In this document: positions 36,087 to 44,683 of the stretch, piece after piece
Layout: each line of letters begins with the position of its first letter
Position numbering within the stretch: the stretch's first letter is position 1
Origin: Bordetella sp. 02P26C-1
GTDB taxonomy: Bacteria > Pseudomonadota > Gammaproteobacteria > Burkholderiales > Burkholderiaceae_B
Direction: 5' to 3'
Length of the DNA: 64,000 nucleotides
NCBI RefSeq assembly: GCF_009763255.1
Contig: NZ_WSJB01000001.1
Location: forward strand, 158,385 to 222,384
The notes under the pieces: generated by a model
The model's database searches: none
What the model saw: the letters and a program-made list of their open reading frames with translations, nothing else
Told to the model about the DNA's origin: nothing
Translations under genes and position numbers: made by a program

Positions 36087-36878
36087 TTACAGCCCAAGTA
36101 CTGCCTGCATGTCATACAAGCCGTGTTGCTTAGCCTTCAGGAACTGCGCCGCGCGCAGCGACCCCTGGGCATAAGTCGCCCGGCTGCTGGAGCGGTGCGT
36201 GATCTCGATGCGCTCGCCATTGCCGCAGAAAAACACCGTATGGTCGCCCACGATATCGCCACCGCGCACGACTGAAAATCCGATGGTGCCCGGTTCGCGT
36301 ACGCCTGTGTCGCCGTGTCGCGTCCAAGTCGCCACATCCGGCAGCGCCACATTCCACGCGGACGCCACGGTCTCGCCCATCTTCAACGCGGTGCCCGAGG
36401 GGGCGTCCACCTTGTTGCGGTGATGGGCTTCAAACACCTCGACGTCATAGCCGGAATTCAGGATGCGCGCGGCGACATCCAGCAGTTTGAGCGTCGCGTT
36501 GACGCCGACGCTCATGTTCGGCGCGAACACGATGGCGATCTTTTGCGCGGCTACATCGATGGCGGCGCGACCCGCGTCATCGAATCCGGTGGTGCCGATC
36601 ACCATGCGTGTGTTGTGACGCACGCAGGCTTGCAAATGCGCCAGTGTCGCTTCGGGACGCGTGAAATCGATCAAACAATCGGCATCGGCTAGTGCGTCCA
36701 GCTGGTCCGTGATCAACACGCCCGTGTCACGCCCCAGAAAGGCGCCGGCATCTTGGCCCAGATCGGCCGAGCCGCTGCGGCATAGCGCCACGGTCAGCGT
36801 CATGTCGGGGCAGTTCAGTACAGCTTCGATGAGCATGCGGCCCATCCGGCCGCCGGCTCCTGCAATTGCAATACGCAT
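36087..36878 (-). CDS. dapB: 4-hydroxy-tetrahydrodipicolinate reductase
   Basis: Reduces the dihydrodipicolinate precursor in lysine and diaminopimelate synthesis. It has 263 residues. The Rossmann motif GAGGRMGRM opens it, then [28 protein letters not shown], and the catalytic [16 protein letters not shown] (His and Lys). It starts at ATG 36878, 20 bp after bamE, so the two are probably co-transcribed. Confidence 0.96.
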   Translation of the reverse strand: MRIAIAGAGGRMGRMLIEAVLNCPDMTLTVALCRSGSADLGQDAGAFLGRDTGVLITDQLDALADADCLIDFTRPEATLAHLQACVRHNTRMVIGTTGFDDAGRAAIDVAAQKIAIVFAPNMSVGVNATLKLLDVAARILNSGYDVEVFEAHHRNKVDAPSGTALKMGETVASAWNVALPDVATWTRHGDTGVREPGTIGFSVVRGGDIVGDHTVFFCGNGERIEITHRSSSRATYAQGSLRAAQFLKAKQHGLYDMQAVLGL

Positions 36879-36898
36879 GTAATCCTCGTGCAACAGGT

Positions 36899-37615
36899 TT
36901 AACGTAGCGGCTCGGCGCCATTGAAGGCCGGGTTGGCGGCGCTGTCGGCGCCCTGTGTCGGCGCGTTCAAGAGCAGCTCGCGCTGACGCACGCGACCGGA
37001 CGAGGGTTGCGATGCGCTTGCGTCCGATTCCGACATGCTGGGCGCGCGCACACTGCTGCCGCCATTAGCCTCGGTGTCTTGGCTCGCGGGCAAGGCTCCG
37101 CCCGGCGGGGTGCCCAGCGCGGGCAACTGAGCGGCGTCTGACGGCATCGGCGCCTGAGTCGGCGTCTGAGCGTTCTGGCGCGCGGTCTCGGCGTCGATGG
37201 TCTCGTCCGTGGCTTGCTGCGGCGTGCCTTCGGCATTGAGCTGGAAAGGCTGCAGCTCGGGCTGCTGGTCGCCATCCCAACGCACCAGTACGTCGTGGTC
37301 GAACCAAACGGTGAACTTGCGTTCTTGCGCGGCACCATAGCCCGGCTTGAAATAGTAGGGGTAGTCCCAGCGATCCGCGTGCAGCACGCTGGTCAGCGTC
37401 GGGCTGCCCAATGCGAACCGTACCTGTTCACGGGTCATTCCAGGCTGCAGCAAGGCGACCTGCTCTTGCGTGATCCAGTTGCCTTGCTGGACCGGCGCTT
37501 TATAGGGAAAGCCCCATTTGCCGGAGGTGCAGCCCGCCACGGCGACGGCGACGGCGGTGGCTGCCAAAGCGGTTTTCAAAAACCGGGTTGGGTTACGTGC
37601 AATGTTGAACACCAA
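36899..37615 (-). CDS. bamE: Outer-membrane protein assembly factor BamE
   Basis: A lipoprotein of the BAM complex. It has 238 residues, with a lipobox AVAGC at the end of a 29-residue signal peptide. The SmpA/OmlA core is [46 protein letters not shown]. After about residue 115 there is a long Gln/Pro/Ala/Ser-rich tail with no clear fold, which makes it roughly twice the length of E. coli BamE; similar tails occur in related betaproteobacteria. It is divergent from fur. Confidence 0.92.
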   Translation of the reverse strand: MVFNIARNPTRFLKTALAATAVAVAVAGCTSGKWGFPYKAPVQQGNWITQEQVALLQPGMTREQVRFALGSPTLTSVLHADRWDYPYYFKPGYGAAQERKFTVWFDHDVLVRWDGDQQPELQPFQLNAEGTPQQATDETIDAETARQNAQTPTQAPMPSDAAQLPALGTPPGGALPASQDTEANGGSSVRAPSMSESDASASQPSSGRVRQRELLLNAPTQGADSAANPAFNGAEPLR

Positions 37616-37770
37616 GCGCCCCTATCTCAGGTTTAAAGCGGGTAAAACCGTTATCATAAAGGTTTCACAATGCGGTAGCTCCGTGGGGCAGCGGAAAAGG
37701 GCGGCATGCTGCTTCACTTTTTGCACCGTATTTTCTGCCCCTGCCACCGCGGAAAGAGAGCGATTACACC

Positions 37771-38190
37771 ATGACAGACCAAAGCGAACTGAAAAACATG
37801 GGTTTGAAGGCGACTTTTCCCCGTCTGAAAATCCTGGATATCTTCCGCAAAGCAGACGAAAGGCACCTGAGCGCAGAGGATGTCTATCGGGCCTTGATTG
37901 GCGAAAACGTCGAAATCGGACTAGCGACCGTCTATCGTGTTCTGACGCAGTTCGAGCAGGCCGGCATTCTGACTCGTAGTCAGTTCGATAGCGGCAAGGC
38001 CGTGTTTGAGCTGAACGATGGCGATCATCACGACCATCTGATTTGCACGAATTGCGGCAAGGTCCTGGAGTTCTCGGACCCTGATATCGAAAAGCGTCAG
38101 CACAAAGTCGCCAAGGACAATAATTTCGTCCTCGAGAGCCACGCCATGGTGCTGTATGGCACTTGCGGCGACTGCCAGAAAGGTCGTTAA
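37771..38190 (+). CDS. fur: Ferric uptake regulator Fur
   Basis: An iron-sensing repressor of 139 residues. The DNA-binding helix is in [34 protein letters not shown]; the metal-binding regions are [16 protein letters not shown] (His cluster and CxxC) and the C-terminal YGTCGDCQ (second CxxC). Divergent from bamE, 155 bp apart. It is the classic bamE-fur layout of betaproteobacteria. Confidence 0.97.
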   Translation: MTDQSELKNMGLKATFPRLKILDIFRKADERHLSAEDVYRALIGENVEIGLATVYRVLTQFEQAGILTRSQFDSGKAVFELNDGDHHDHLICTNCGKVLEFSDPDIEKRQHKVAKDNNFVLESHAMVLYGTCGDCQKGR

Positions 38191-38192
38191 CG

Positions 38193-38220
38193 TAAAAGGG
38201 TCGCCTTGGCGGGCGACCCT
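38193..38220. terminator. Terminator between fur and convergent recN
   Basis: A 9-bp stem AGGGTCGCC/GGCGACCCT (38197-38205 with 38212-38220) and 6-nt loop. On the minus strand it is followed by TTTTACG, so it can serve recN; toward fur the trailer is weaker. Confidence 0.75.
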
Positions 38221-38237
38221 GGTCTGATGACGCGCTT

Positions 38238-39902
38238 CTAGCGCGGGATGGTAGCCACCACCCCTCCCAGCATTTCGCGCGCATGATCGCGCGTGGTGCT
38301 GGTGATCTTGATCCCGCCCAACATCCGGGCGATCTCTTCGACCCGCTCATCGTTATCCAGCTCGACGATTCGCGAACGCGTGGTCCCCGCTGTTTCTTTC
38401 TTGCTGACACGGTAATGCGCGTTGCCGCAGGCGGCGACCTGGGGCAGGTGGGTGACGCATAGCACTTGATGCCGTTCGCCCAGCGATTTCAACAGCTGTC
38501 CCACGACCTCGGCGACTGCGCCACCGACGCCGCTATCGACTTCATCGAAAATCAAGGTCGGCACGCGAGCAGCGCGGCTGGCGATGACCGATATGGCAAG
38601 CGAAATACGCGAAAGCTCGCCGCCCGAGGCCACTTTGCCCAGCGGCCGCGGGGTGGTGCCGGCATGACCCGCCACGAGGAATTCGACTTGATCGCTGCCA
38701 TGCGCGGACGGTGCCGCGGCGTTGACCACAGGTTCGAACCTGCCGCCTTGCATGGCCAGTGTTTGCATGGCCTGAGTGACTTCCTTGCCCAAGCTGTTGG
38801 CGACCTTCAGACGGGCGGCGGACAATTGGTCGGCGGCGACGCGGTATTGCGTTTCGGCTAACTGCGCGCGGGTACGCAAGGCTTCCACATCGCCCGCTGC
38901 TTGCAGGTCGCTTAACTGCGCGTGCACGCTCTCGCGTAAGGCAGGTAGCGCTTCGGGTTCGGTTTTGAATTTGCGCGCGGTCTCAAAGACGGCGCTCATG
39001 CGCGCGTCGACCTCGGCCAAACGCTGGGGATCCAGCTCCACGCGGCTGACATAGTTATTCAAATCGGACACGGCCTCGGACATCGCGATGCGCGCCGATT
39101 CGATTTCATCGAGCACCCCTTGCAATGCGGCGTCGTGCCGCAGCATTCCTTGCAGGCGATGCTGCGCGGTGTTCAGGCGATGCAGGGCGGAATCATCCTC
39201 CCCATCGAGGGCTTCGAGGATCTGCGCCGCACCGTCGAGCAAGGACTGCGCATGGGCGAGTTTGGTTTGCTCGGCTTGCAGTGCATCCCATTCGTCCGCG
39301 CGCAACGCCAGTTGATCGAGTTCATCGGCTTGCCATTGCAGGCGTTCTCGTTCGGCTTGCAGGCCGGCCGCATCTTTCTCGGCGAGTTCGAGCTGGCGCG
39401 CGACGGCGCGCCAGTCTTTCCAGGCCTGTGCAACCGCGGCGCGCAATTCGCCGTGGCCGCCATGTGCATCCAGCAAATCGCGCTGGGCGTCCGCGCGCAT
39501 CAGGCTTTGATGCGCATGCTGCCCATGGATGTCCACCAGATTGTCGCCCAGCTCGCGCAGCTGCGTCAGCGTCGCGGGCATGCCGTTGATATAGCCCCGG
39601 CTGCGCCCTTGCGCATCAACGACACGCCGCAGAGCGAGCTCTTCCCCGGTATCCAGGTCGCGCTCGGCCAGCCATTCGCGCAGGGCAGGCGACAGGTCGA
39701 AAATGGCCGTGATATCGGCCCGGGCCGCGCCTTCGCGCAGCACGCCCGCATCGGCGCGGCCGCCCAATGCCAAAGCCAGCGCGTCGATCAGGATCGATTT
39801 CCCCGCGCCGGTTTCGCCGGAAAAAACGGTAAAACCCGAGCCGAAGTGAATCTCGGCCTGTTCGACGATGACGAAGTCGCGAATATGCAGAGTGCGCAAC
39901 AT
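38238..39902 (-). CDS. recN: DNA repair protein RecN
   Basis: An SMC-like ATPase for double-strand break repair. It has 554 residues. Walker A GETGAGKS is near residue 30, the long coiled-coil region covers about 160-380, and the C-terminal block VASGGELSRISLAISVIAS (signature) and TLIFDEVDSGVGG (Walker B) are intact. The start is the ATG at 39902 (MLRTLHIRDF), 11 bp after the nadK stop, so an operon is likely. Confidence 0.96.
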   Translation of the reverse strand: MLRTLHIRDFVIVEQAEIHFGSGFTVFSGETGAGKSILIDALALALGGRADAGVLREGAARADITAIFDLSPALREWLAERDLDTGEELALRRVVDAQGRSRGYINGMPATLTQLRELGDNLVDIHGQHAHQSLMRADAQRDLLDAHGGHGELRAAVAQAWKDWRAVARQLELAEKDAAGLQAERERLQWQADELDQLALRADEWDALQAEQTKLAHAQSLLDGAAQILEALDGEDDSALHRLNTAQHRLQGMLRHDAALQGVLDEIESARIAMSEAVSDLNNYVSRVELDPQRLAEVDARMSAVFETARKFKTEPEALPALRESVHAQLSDLQAAGDVEALRTRAQLAETQYRVAADQLSAARLKVANSLGKEVTQAMQTLAMQGGRFEPVVNAAAPSAHGSDQVEFLVAGHAGTTPRPLGKVASGGELSRISLAISVIASRAARVPTLIFDEVDSGVGGAVAEVVGQLLKSLGERHQVLCVTHLPQVAACGNAHYRVSKKETAGTTRSRIVELDNDERVEEIARMLGGIKITSTTRDHAREMLGGVVATIPR

Positions 39903-39913
39903 AGTTGTGAGGC

Positions 39914-40813
39914 TTATTCCACGCTGTCCGACGCCTGCGGCATCAGGTTCCAATGTAGCTTGCGACGCAAAGTCGAAAAGAAACTGTAGCCCTCGGGATG
40001 CACGAAGCGAATCGTGTAGGGCGCACGCTGAACCGAAATACGGTCTCCGGGCTGCAAGTCGGACCAGGTCTGCATGTCGAAATGCACGCTGGCGCCGGTC
40101 TCCACGCGCCCGATCGCGGTGAGTGTCATGCTGAGTACGCCACTGCCGGGAATCGCGATCGGGCGATTCGATAGGGTCTGTGGGGCGACCGGCACCAACA
40201 CCATCGCATCCAGGCCGGGATGCAGTATCGGACCGTTCGCCGACAACGCATACGCGGTGGAGCCCGTCGGCGTCGCGATGATCAGGCCATCGGCACGCTG
40301 CGCATACATGAACGCGCCATCGAGTTCGACGCGCACTTCGATCATGCCGCCACGCCCGGCGCGGTTGAGTACCACATCATTGAGCGCGGGCGCGCTATAC
40401 ATCAGCTGATCGCCACGCCAGACCGAGCCCTCGAGCAGCATGCGGTCTTCGGCGCGGTAGTTGCCTTCGATGATGCGGCTCAGCGCATTCTGCGATTCCT
40501 GTACGGGAATGTCGGTGATAAAACCCAGGCGTCCATGGTTGATGCCCACCAGCGGCACGCCGTAAGGCGCGAGCGTGCGCGCTGCGCCGAGCACTGTGCC
40601 GTCGCCACCCATCACCACGGCCAGCGAGGCCGTCGCGCCGATGTCCTTCAGCGTAGCGATGGGGTAGTCGGTCAGTCCGGTGTTCTTGGCTGTATCGACA
40701 TCGATCAGCACCCGTCTGCCCGTCTGGATCAGCATGTCGGCCAGCACGCGCAGCGGTGCGTCCAGGCCGGTATCCTGATGTCTGCCTATCAGTGCGACAG
40801 TGGGAAAATGCAT
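39914..40813 (-). CDS. nadK: NAD kinase
   Basis: Phosphorylates NAD to NADP. It has 299 residues. The GGDGT motif is in VVMGGDGTVLGAAR, with GINHGRLGFIT and the substrate block TPTGSTAYALSANGPILHPGLDAMVLVPVAP. The start at ATG 40813 (MHFPTVALIG) is the normal N-terminus. It is divergent from hrcA and coupled with recN. Confidence 0.96.
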   Translation of the reverse strand: MHFPTVALIGRHQDTGLDAPLRVLADMLIQTGRRVLIDVDTAKNTGLTDYPIATLKDIGATASLAVVMGGDGTVLGAARTLAPYGVPLVGINHGRLGFITDIPVQESQNALSRIIEGNYRAEDRMLLEGSVWRGDQLMYSAPALNDVVLNRAGRGGMIEVRVELDGAFMYAQRADGLIIATPTGSTAYALSANGPILHPGLDAMVLVPVAPQTLSNRPIAIPGSGVLSMTLTAIGRVETGASVHFDMQTWSDLQPGDRISVQRAPYTIRFVHPEGYSFFSTLRRKLHWNLMPQASDSVE

Positions 40814-40919
40814 GGTGAAACAACCGAATATCGAGGAAAGGCGGCACGATAGCCGCGACATGTGCCGATTATATGGGGCGCCTTTACGCGCGGGACGGGC
40901 TAGGGGGATAAAAATCACC

Positions 40920-40943
40920 CTTTCATGAAAGATTCCTTACAAT
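40920..40943 (+). promoter_or_regulatory. hrcA promoter with palindrome CTTTCATGAAAG
   Basis: A perfect 12-bp palindrome at 40920-40931 lies just upstream of a TACAAT -10 box (40938-40943), which itself is 7 nt from the hrcA ATG. No CIRCE element (TTAGCACTC/GAGTGCTAA) is present here. The palindrome may be an operator; the -35 region is weak. Confidence 0.5.
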
Positions 40944-40950
40944 AGCCCAC

Positions 40951-41955
40951 ATGGATGATCGCGCTCGTGCATTATTAAAGGCCCTGATTGAACGTCACAT
41001 TGCCGATGGACAACCGGTAGGCTCGCGCACGCTGTCCAAGGTGTTCGATCTTTCCCCGGCCACTATCCGCAATGTCATGGCGGATCTGGAAGATATGGGC
41101 TTGATTCACAGCCCGCATACCTCCGCCGGCCGAGTGCCCACGCCGCGGGGCTACCGTATGTTCGTGGATTCCCTGCTGGCCGTGCAGCCGTACGAGTTTC
41201 AGCCGCTGCAGCTAGGCGAGGCCGCGTTGAAAGCCAACGAGCCCTCGCGCGCACTGAGCGCGGCCGCCGCGCTGCTGTCTAACCTCACGCAATTCGCCGG
41301 TGTGGTGCTCACCCCGAAGCGCGCGCAGGTGTTTCGCCAGATCGAGTTCATCCGCTTATCCGAGCGGCGTGTCCTGCTCATTATCGTGACGCCCGATGGC
41401 GACGTGCAGAACCGCATCCTGTCCGTGCAGCGGGACTACACCGAGTCCGAATTGCTGGAGGCGGCCAATTTTTTCAATACGCATTTCGCGGGCAAATCCT
41501 TCGATGCCGTGCGCCGCACGCTCACGACCGAGCTCGCGCAGTTGCGCGATGACATCTCGCGCCTGATGCAAGCGGCCGTGGAGGCGGGCGCCGAAGCCGC
41601 CGAGGATGGCGACGAAGTGATCATCTCGGGCGAGCGCAAACTCCTAGATGTGACGGATATCGCCTCGGATATGGATCGTCTGCGCAAGATGTTCTCGCTG
41701 TTCGAGAAAAAGACCGAGCTGCTTCAACTGCTGGATACCTCCAGCCGCGCGCAAGGCGTGCAGATTTATATAGGCGGTGAATCGCAATTGCTGCCGATGG
41801 AAGATATCTCGGTGATCACGGCGCCCTATGGCGCGGATGGCCGGGTCATCGGCACCCTGGGCGTCATCGGCCCGACACGCATGTCCTATGACCGCGTGAT
41901 CCCGATTGTTGATATCACCGCACGGTTGCTGTCCAACGCTTTCAGCCATAACTAG
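40951..41955 (+). CDS. hrcA: Heat-shock repressor HrcA
   Basis: A 334-residue repressor that normally binds CIRCE elements upstream of groE and related operons. N-terminal winged helix [51 protein letters not shown]; later [19 protein letters not shown], and the C-terminal [15 protein letters not shown] are all typical. It starts at ATG 40951. The window has no groE operon, so its targets are elsewhere. Confidence 0.95.
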   Translation: MDDRARALLKALIERHIADGQPVGSRTLSKVFDLSPATIRNVMADLEDMGLIHSPHTSAGRVPTPRGYRMFVDSLLAVQPYEFQPLQLGEAALKANEPSRALSAAAALLSNLTQFAGVVLTPKRAQVFRQIEFIRLSERRVLLIIVTPDGDVQNRILSVQRDYTESELLEAANFFNTHFAGKSFDAVRRTLTTELAQLRDDISRLMQAAVEAGAEAAEDGDEVIISGERKLLDVTDIASDMDRLRKMFSLFEKKTELLQLLDTSSRAQGVQIYIGGESQLLPMEDISVITAPYGADGRVIGTLGVIGPTRMSYDRVIPIVDITARLLSNAFSHN

Positions 41956-42111
41956 TAAGATGCAGCAGCCGGCCATATCGGTCGGTGGCGGCGCGCAGCA
42001 TATTTTCCCTGCGCGTGTGGTGTCGCGGGCCATGCCACGCGCCACCTTGTCCGCGTCTGGCTGTCGCGATTCACATCGCGTCGAGCTCAACGTTTTCTTT
42101 AGGGGGTCTTC

Positions 42112-43200
42112 GTGTTTTTGCGCCTGTTTAAGTATCTATGGCCCGAACGCTACCTGCCTGAACCCGCTGTGGCGGATCCTTTTGACGAAAACCCCGCTAT
42201 CCGCGCCCCTGGCCCGGTAGGCGTGCTGCTGGTAAACCTGGGCACGCCGTCCACGACCACGCCACGGGACATCCGCAAGTATTTGGCGGCGTTTCTGTCC
42301 GATCCGCGCGTGATCGAGATTCCCCGCTATCTGTGGTTGCCCATTTTGCATGGTCTGGTGCTGGCCCGCCGTCCGCGCCGTCTGCAGCCGCGCTATGAAA
42401 GCATTTGGATGGAAGGCGGATCGCCCCTCTTGGTCTATAGCCAGCGGCAGGCCGAAGGCGTGGCGCAAGCCTTGCAGGCACGAGGCAAGGACGTGCGTGT
42501 TCAACTTGCCATGCGCTATGGTGAACCTTCTATCGCGCAGGGCATCGCGGCGTTGCGCGAGCAGGGGTGCGATCGCATTTTGACCGTACCGTTATATCCT
42601 CAGTTTGCCGCCAGTACCACGGCCACGGTCTTCGACGCCGTCGCCAGCCACCTGGCCAAGCTGCGCGACCAGCCGGAAATGCGTTTCATCAAACGATTCC
42701 ATTTGCATCCGGGGTATCTGGATGCACTGGCGCAGCAGATTTCCGTGTATTGGGCCGACAACGGCCGCCCGCAAAAACTGGTCATGAGCTTTCACGGCCT
42801 GCCTCGCTATTCGGTCGAGCTGGGCGATCCCTACTATCGGGATTGCTTGCAGACCGCGTCCGCGCTGCGGGACCGTCTGGATTTGACGGCCGAGCAAATC
42901 GAGGTCACCTTCCAAAGCCGTTTCGGCGCGGCGCGCTGGCTGGAGCCCTATACCGAGCCCACGCTCAAAACGCTGGCCGCGCAAGGCGTGACCGAAGTCG
43001 ACGTCGTCTGCCCGGGCTTTGTCGCCGATTGCCTGGAAACGCTGGAGGAAATCAGCCAAGAATGCCGCGACGCGTTTCTGCAGGCAGGCGGCCGCCAGTT
43101 CCGCTATATCCCCGCGCTGAACGATCACCCTGCCTGGATCGGTGGGCTGACTGATCTGGTCGACAATCACTTACAAGGTTGGATACCCGCCGATCGCTAA
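42112..43200 (+). CDS. hemH: Ferrochelatase
   Basis: Inserts iron into protoporphyrin IX, the last step of heme synthesis. It has 362 residues. Motifs: VLLVNLGTPSTTTPRDIRKYL, GGSPLLVYSQRQ, the catalytic His in MSFHGLPRY (near residue 227) and the acidic CPGFVADCLETLEEI. It starts at GTG 42112 with AGGGGG upstream. It is between hrcA and the heat-shock genes, with 156 bp before it. Confidence 0.96.
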   Translation: MFLRLFKYLWPERYLPEPAVADPFDENPAIRAPGPVGVLLVNLGTPSTTTPRDIRKYLAAFLSDPRVIEIPRYLWLPILHGLVLARRPRRLQPRYESIWMEGGSPLLVYSQRQAEGVAQALQARGKDVRVQLAMRYGEPSIAQGIAALREQGCDRILTVPLYPQFAASTTATVFDAVASHLAKLRDQPEMRFIKRFHLHPGYLDALAQQISVYWADNGRPQKLVMSFHGLPRYSVELGDPYYRDCLQTASALRDRLDLTAEQIEVTFQSRFGAARWLEPYTEPTLKTLAAQGVTEVDVVCPGFVADCLETLEEISQECRDAFLQAGGRQFRYIPALNDHPAWIGGLTDLVDNHLQGWIPADR

Positions 43201-43278
43201 GGCCCGTACACTGAAAAGGCGCACTCGGGTGGATGACCCGCCCCGGGCGCCGATACGGTTGCTTTTAGGAGATCGATA

Positions 43279-43527
43279 ATGAAACCATCCAAAGAGTCCG
43301 GAAAAGAACCCAACTCCCAGCCCAAGGGGCCGGCCCAGACGGACGAGCGCGGGGAAGAGCAGCTCGATCAAGCCCTGGACGATACCTTTCCCGCCAGCGA
43401 TCCCCCTGCAGCGGTGAACCCTGACTCGGATGCCGAGGAAGAAGCGCTCGAAGACGAGCTGGACGAGGCGCTGGACGATACGTTCCCGGCCAGCGATCCG
43501 CCTTCGACCACGCAGCCCGGCGGTTAA
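43279..43527 (+). CDS. Small acidic protein with duplicated TFPASDPP motif
   Basis: An 82-residue, very acidic, probably disordered protein. The block LDQALDDTFPASDPP (about residues 30-44) is repeated as LDEALDDTFPASDPP (about 61-75), separated by an acidic linker. The TFPASDPP motif occurs in many small proteobacterial proteins of unknown function. A strong ribosome-binding site (TTTAGGAG) precedes the ATG. It is directly upstream of the grpE heat-shock promoter. Confidence 0.75.
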   Translation: MKPSKESGKEPNSQPKGPAQTDERGEEQLDQALDDTFPASDPPAAVNPDSDAEEEALEDELDEALDDTFPASDPPSTTQPGG

Positions 43528-43550
43528 ATAACGCGGTTTACGCCGGGCCT

Positions 43551-43578
43551 CTTGAAATCGGGGATTAGGCCCCCATTA
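43551..43578 (+). promoter_or_regulatory. Sigma-32 heat-shock promoter of grpE
   Basis: CTTGAAA (43551-43557), 13-bp spacer, CCCCATTA (43571-43578): a near-perfect sigma-32 promoter. A short GGCCCC/GGGGCC hairpin overlaps the -10 region. Expected to drive grpE and the thioredoxin gene. Confidence 0.9.
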
Positions 43579-43615
43579 TTGGGGCCTACGTTACTGTTTT
43601 TTGGAGGATTCCCCC

Positions 43616-44167
43616 ATGACGGCATCTCAAGAGCCTGTCGATCAAGCTCCCGAGTCCCAGGGTTCCGGCGAGCAAACCCCGGTCACGATTGAGTCGTTGC
43701 AAGCCGAGATCGCCGCATTGCGCGCCGAGCTGGAGGCCGCAGAAGCGACCGTGGCCAGCCAGAAAGATCAGTTGCTGCGTACGCACGCCGAAGCGGAAAA
43801 CGTCCGCCGCCGCGCCCAAGAGGATGTGTCCAAGGCCCGTAAATTCGGCATCGAGTCCTTCGCCGAGAGCCTGGTCCCCGTGCGCGACAGCCTCGAGGCC
43901 GCATTGGCCCAGGCCGACCAGACGCTCGACGACCTGCGCGCCGGTGTCGAAGTCACGCTCAAGCAGCTAACCAGCGCCTTCGAGCGCAACCTGCTCAAGG
44001 AAATCGCTCCGGCTCAGGGCGATAAATTCGACCCCCATCTGCATCAGGCCATTTCCTCGGTGCCGGCCGAGCAACCCGCCAACACAGTGGTGCAGTTGCT
44101 TCAAAAAGGCTATGCCATTGCCGACCGCACGCTGCGTCCGGCCCTGGTAACCGTCGCCGCCGGTTAA
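43616..44167 (+). CDS. grpE: GrpE nucleotide exchange factor
   Basis: Releases ADP from DnaK. It has 183 residues: an acidic, disordered N-terminus, a long coiled coil ([50 protein letters not shown]), the [16 protein letters not shown] helix and the beta domain with [10 protein letters not shown] and [20 protein letters not shown]. It starts at ATG 43616 with GGAGG at 43602-43606. It is the first gene after the sigma-32 promoter. Confidence 0.96.
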   Translation: MTASQEPVDQAPESQGSGEQTPVTIESLQAEIAALRAELEAAEATVASQKDQLLRTHAEAENVRRRAQEDVSKARKFGIESFAESLVPVRDSLEAALAQADQTLDDLRAGVEVTLKQLTSAFERNLLKEIAPAQGDKFDPHLHQAISSVPAEQPANTVVQLLQKGYAIADRTLRPALVTVAAG

Positions 44168-44177
44168 GGGCGCCGAG

Positions 44178-44570
44178 ATGTCTGGCCCCATGAATTTCGA
44201 CCCATCGCAGGTCTTTGACGTCTTCGGGATGCGACCCGTCAGCAGCGCCGATCTCGACGCGGCTGTCATCAACGCGCCGGGCGAGGACCTGCGTTGCGTG
44301 TTCTTATGGGGCCAGGACTGTTACAACTGCAATCTGTTCAAGCAGGCTTCCTTGTTGCATCAGCAGGCGCTGCTGGACCTGGGTTTAACGTGGTTCCAGG
44401 CCGACGTCTACGCGGACGAGGCCTTGGGGCTGCGCTTTGCGTTGCATGGGGTGCCGACCTTCGTGTTTTACCGTGGCGGCAAGCGTCTGGGACGCATCAC
44501 CAGCTGGCCCGGGTTGCCGCAATTTGTTGGCGCCGTGACGCGTTTACAGGCCTCAGCCAACAATTCGTAG
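44178..44570 (+). CDS. Thioredoxin-family protein in the heat-shock operon
   Basis: A 130-residue thioredoxin-fold protein 10 bp after grpE. The redox motif is CYNC in WGQDCYNCNLFKQ, unlike the CGPC of ordinary thioredoxin. The cis-Pro loop is GVPTFVFYRGG. No signal peptide, so it is cytoplasmic. Its place between grpE and dnaK is shared with related betaproteobacteria; a role in redox control of the chaperone system is inferred from position only. Confidence 0.8.
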   Translation: MSGPMNFDPSQVFDVFGMRPVSSADLDAAVINAPGEDLRCVFLWGQDCYNCNLFKQASLLHQQALLDLGLTWFQADVYADEALGLRFALHGVPTFVFYRGGKRLGRITSWPGLPQFVGAVTRLQASANNS

Positions 44571-44588
44571 CAACGTGCGTTTTGGGGT

Positions 44589-44617
44589 CTTGAAAAACCT
44601 CACGAGCAACCCCAGTT
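44589..44617 (+). promoter_or_regulatory. Sigma-32 heat-shock promoter of dnaK
   Basis: CTTGAAA (44589-44595), 14-bp spacer, CCCCAGTT (44610-44617). It gives dnaK its own heat-shock start in addition to read-through from grpE. The leader to the ATG is about 60 nt. Confidence 0.88.
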
Positions 44618-44683
44618 AGGTTGGGACTGAGTTTTAACCCGAAAAATTTCCGTATTCAGAATTTCTAGCAAGGTATTCCAACC

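Noticed and set aside
40814..40950. CIRCE element upstream of hrcA
   Set aside because: No TTAGCACTC-N9-GAGTGCTAA or near match was found on either strand of the hrcA-nadK interval or before grpE and dnaK.
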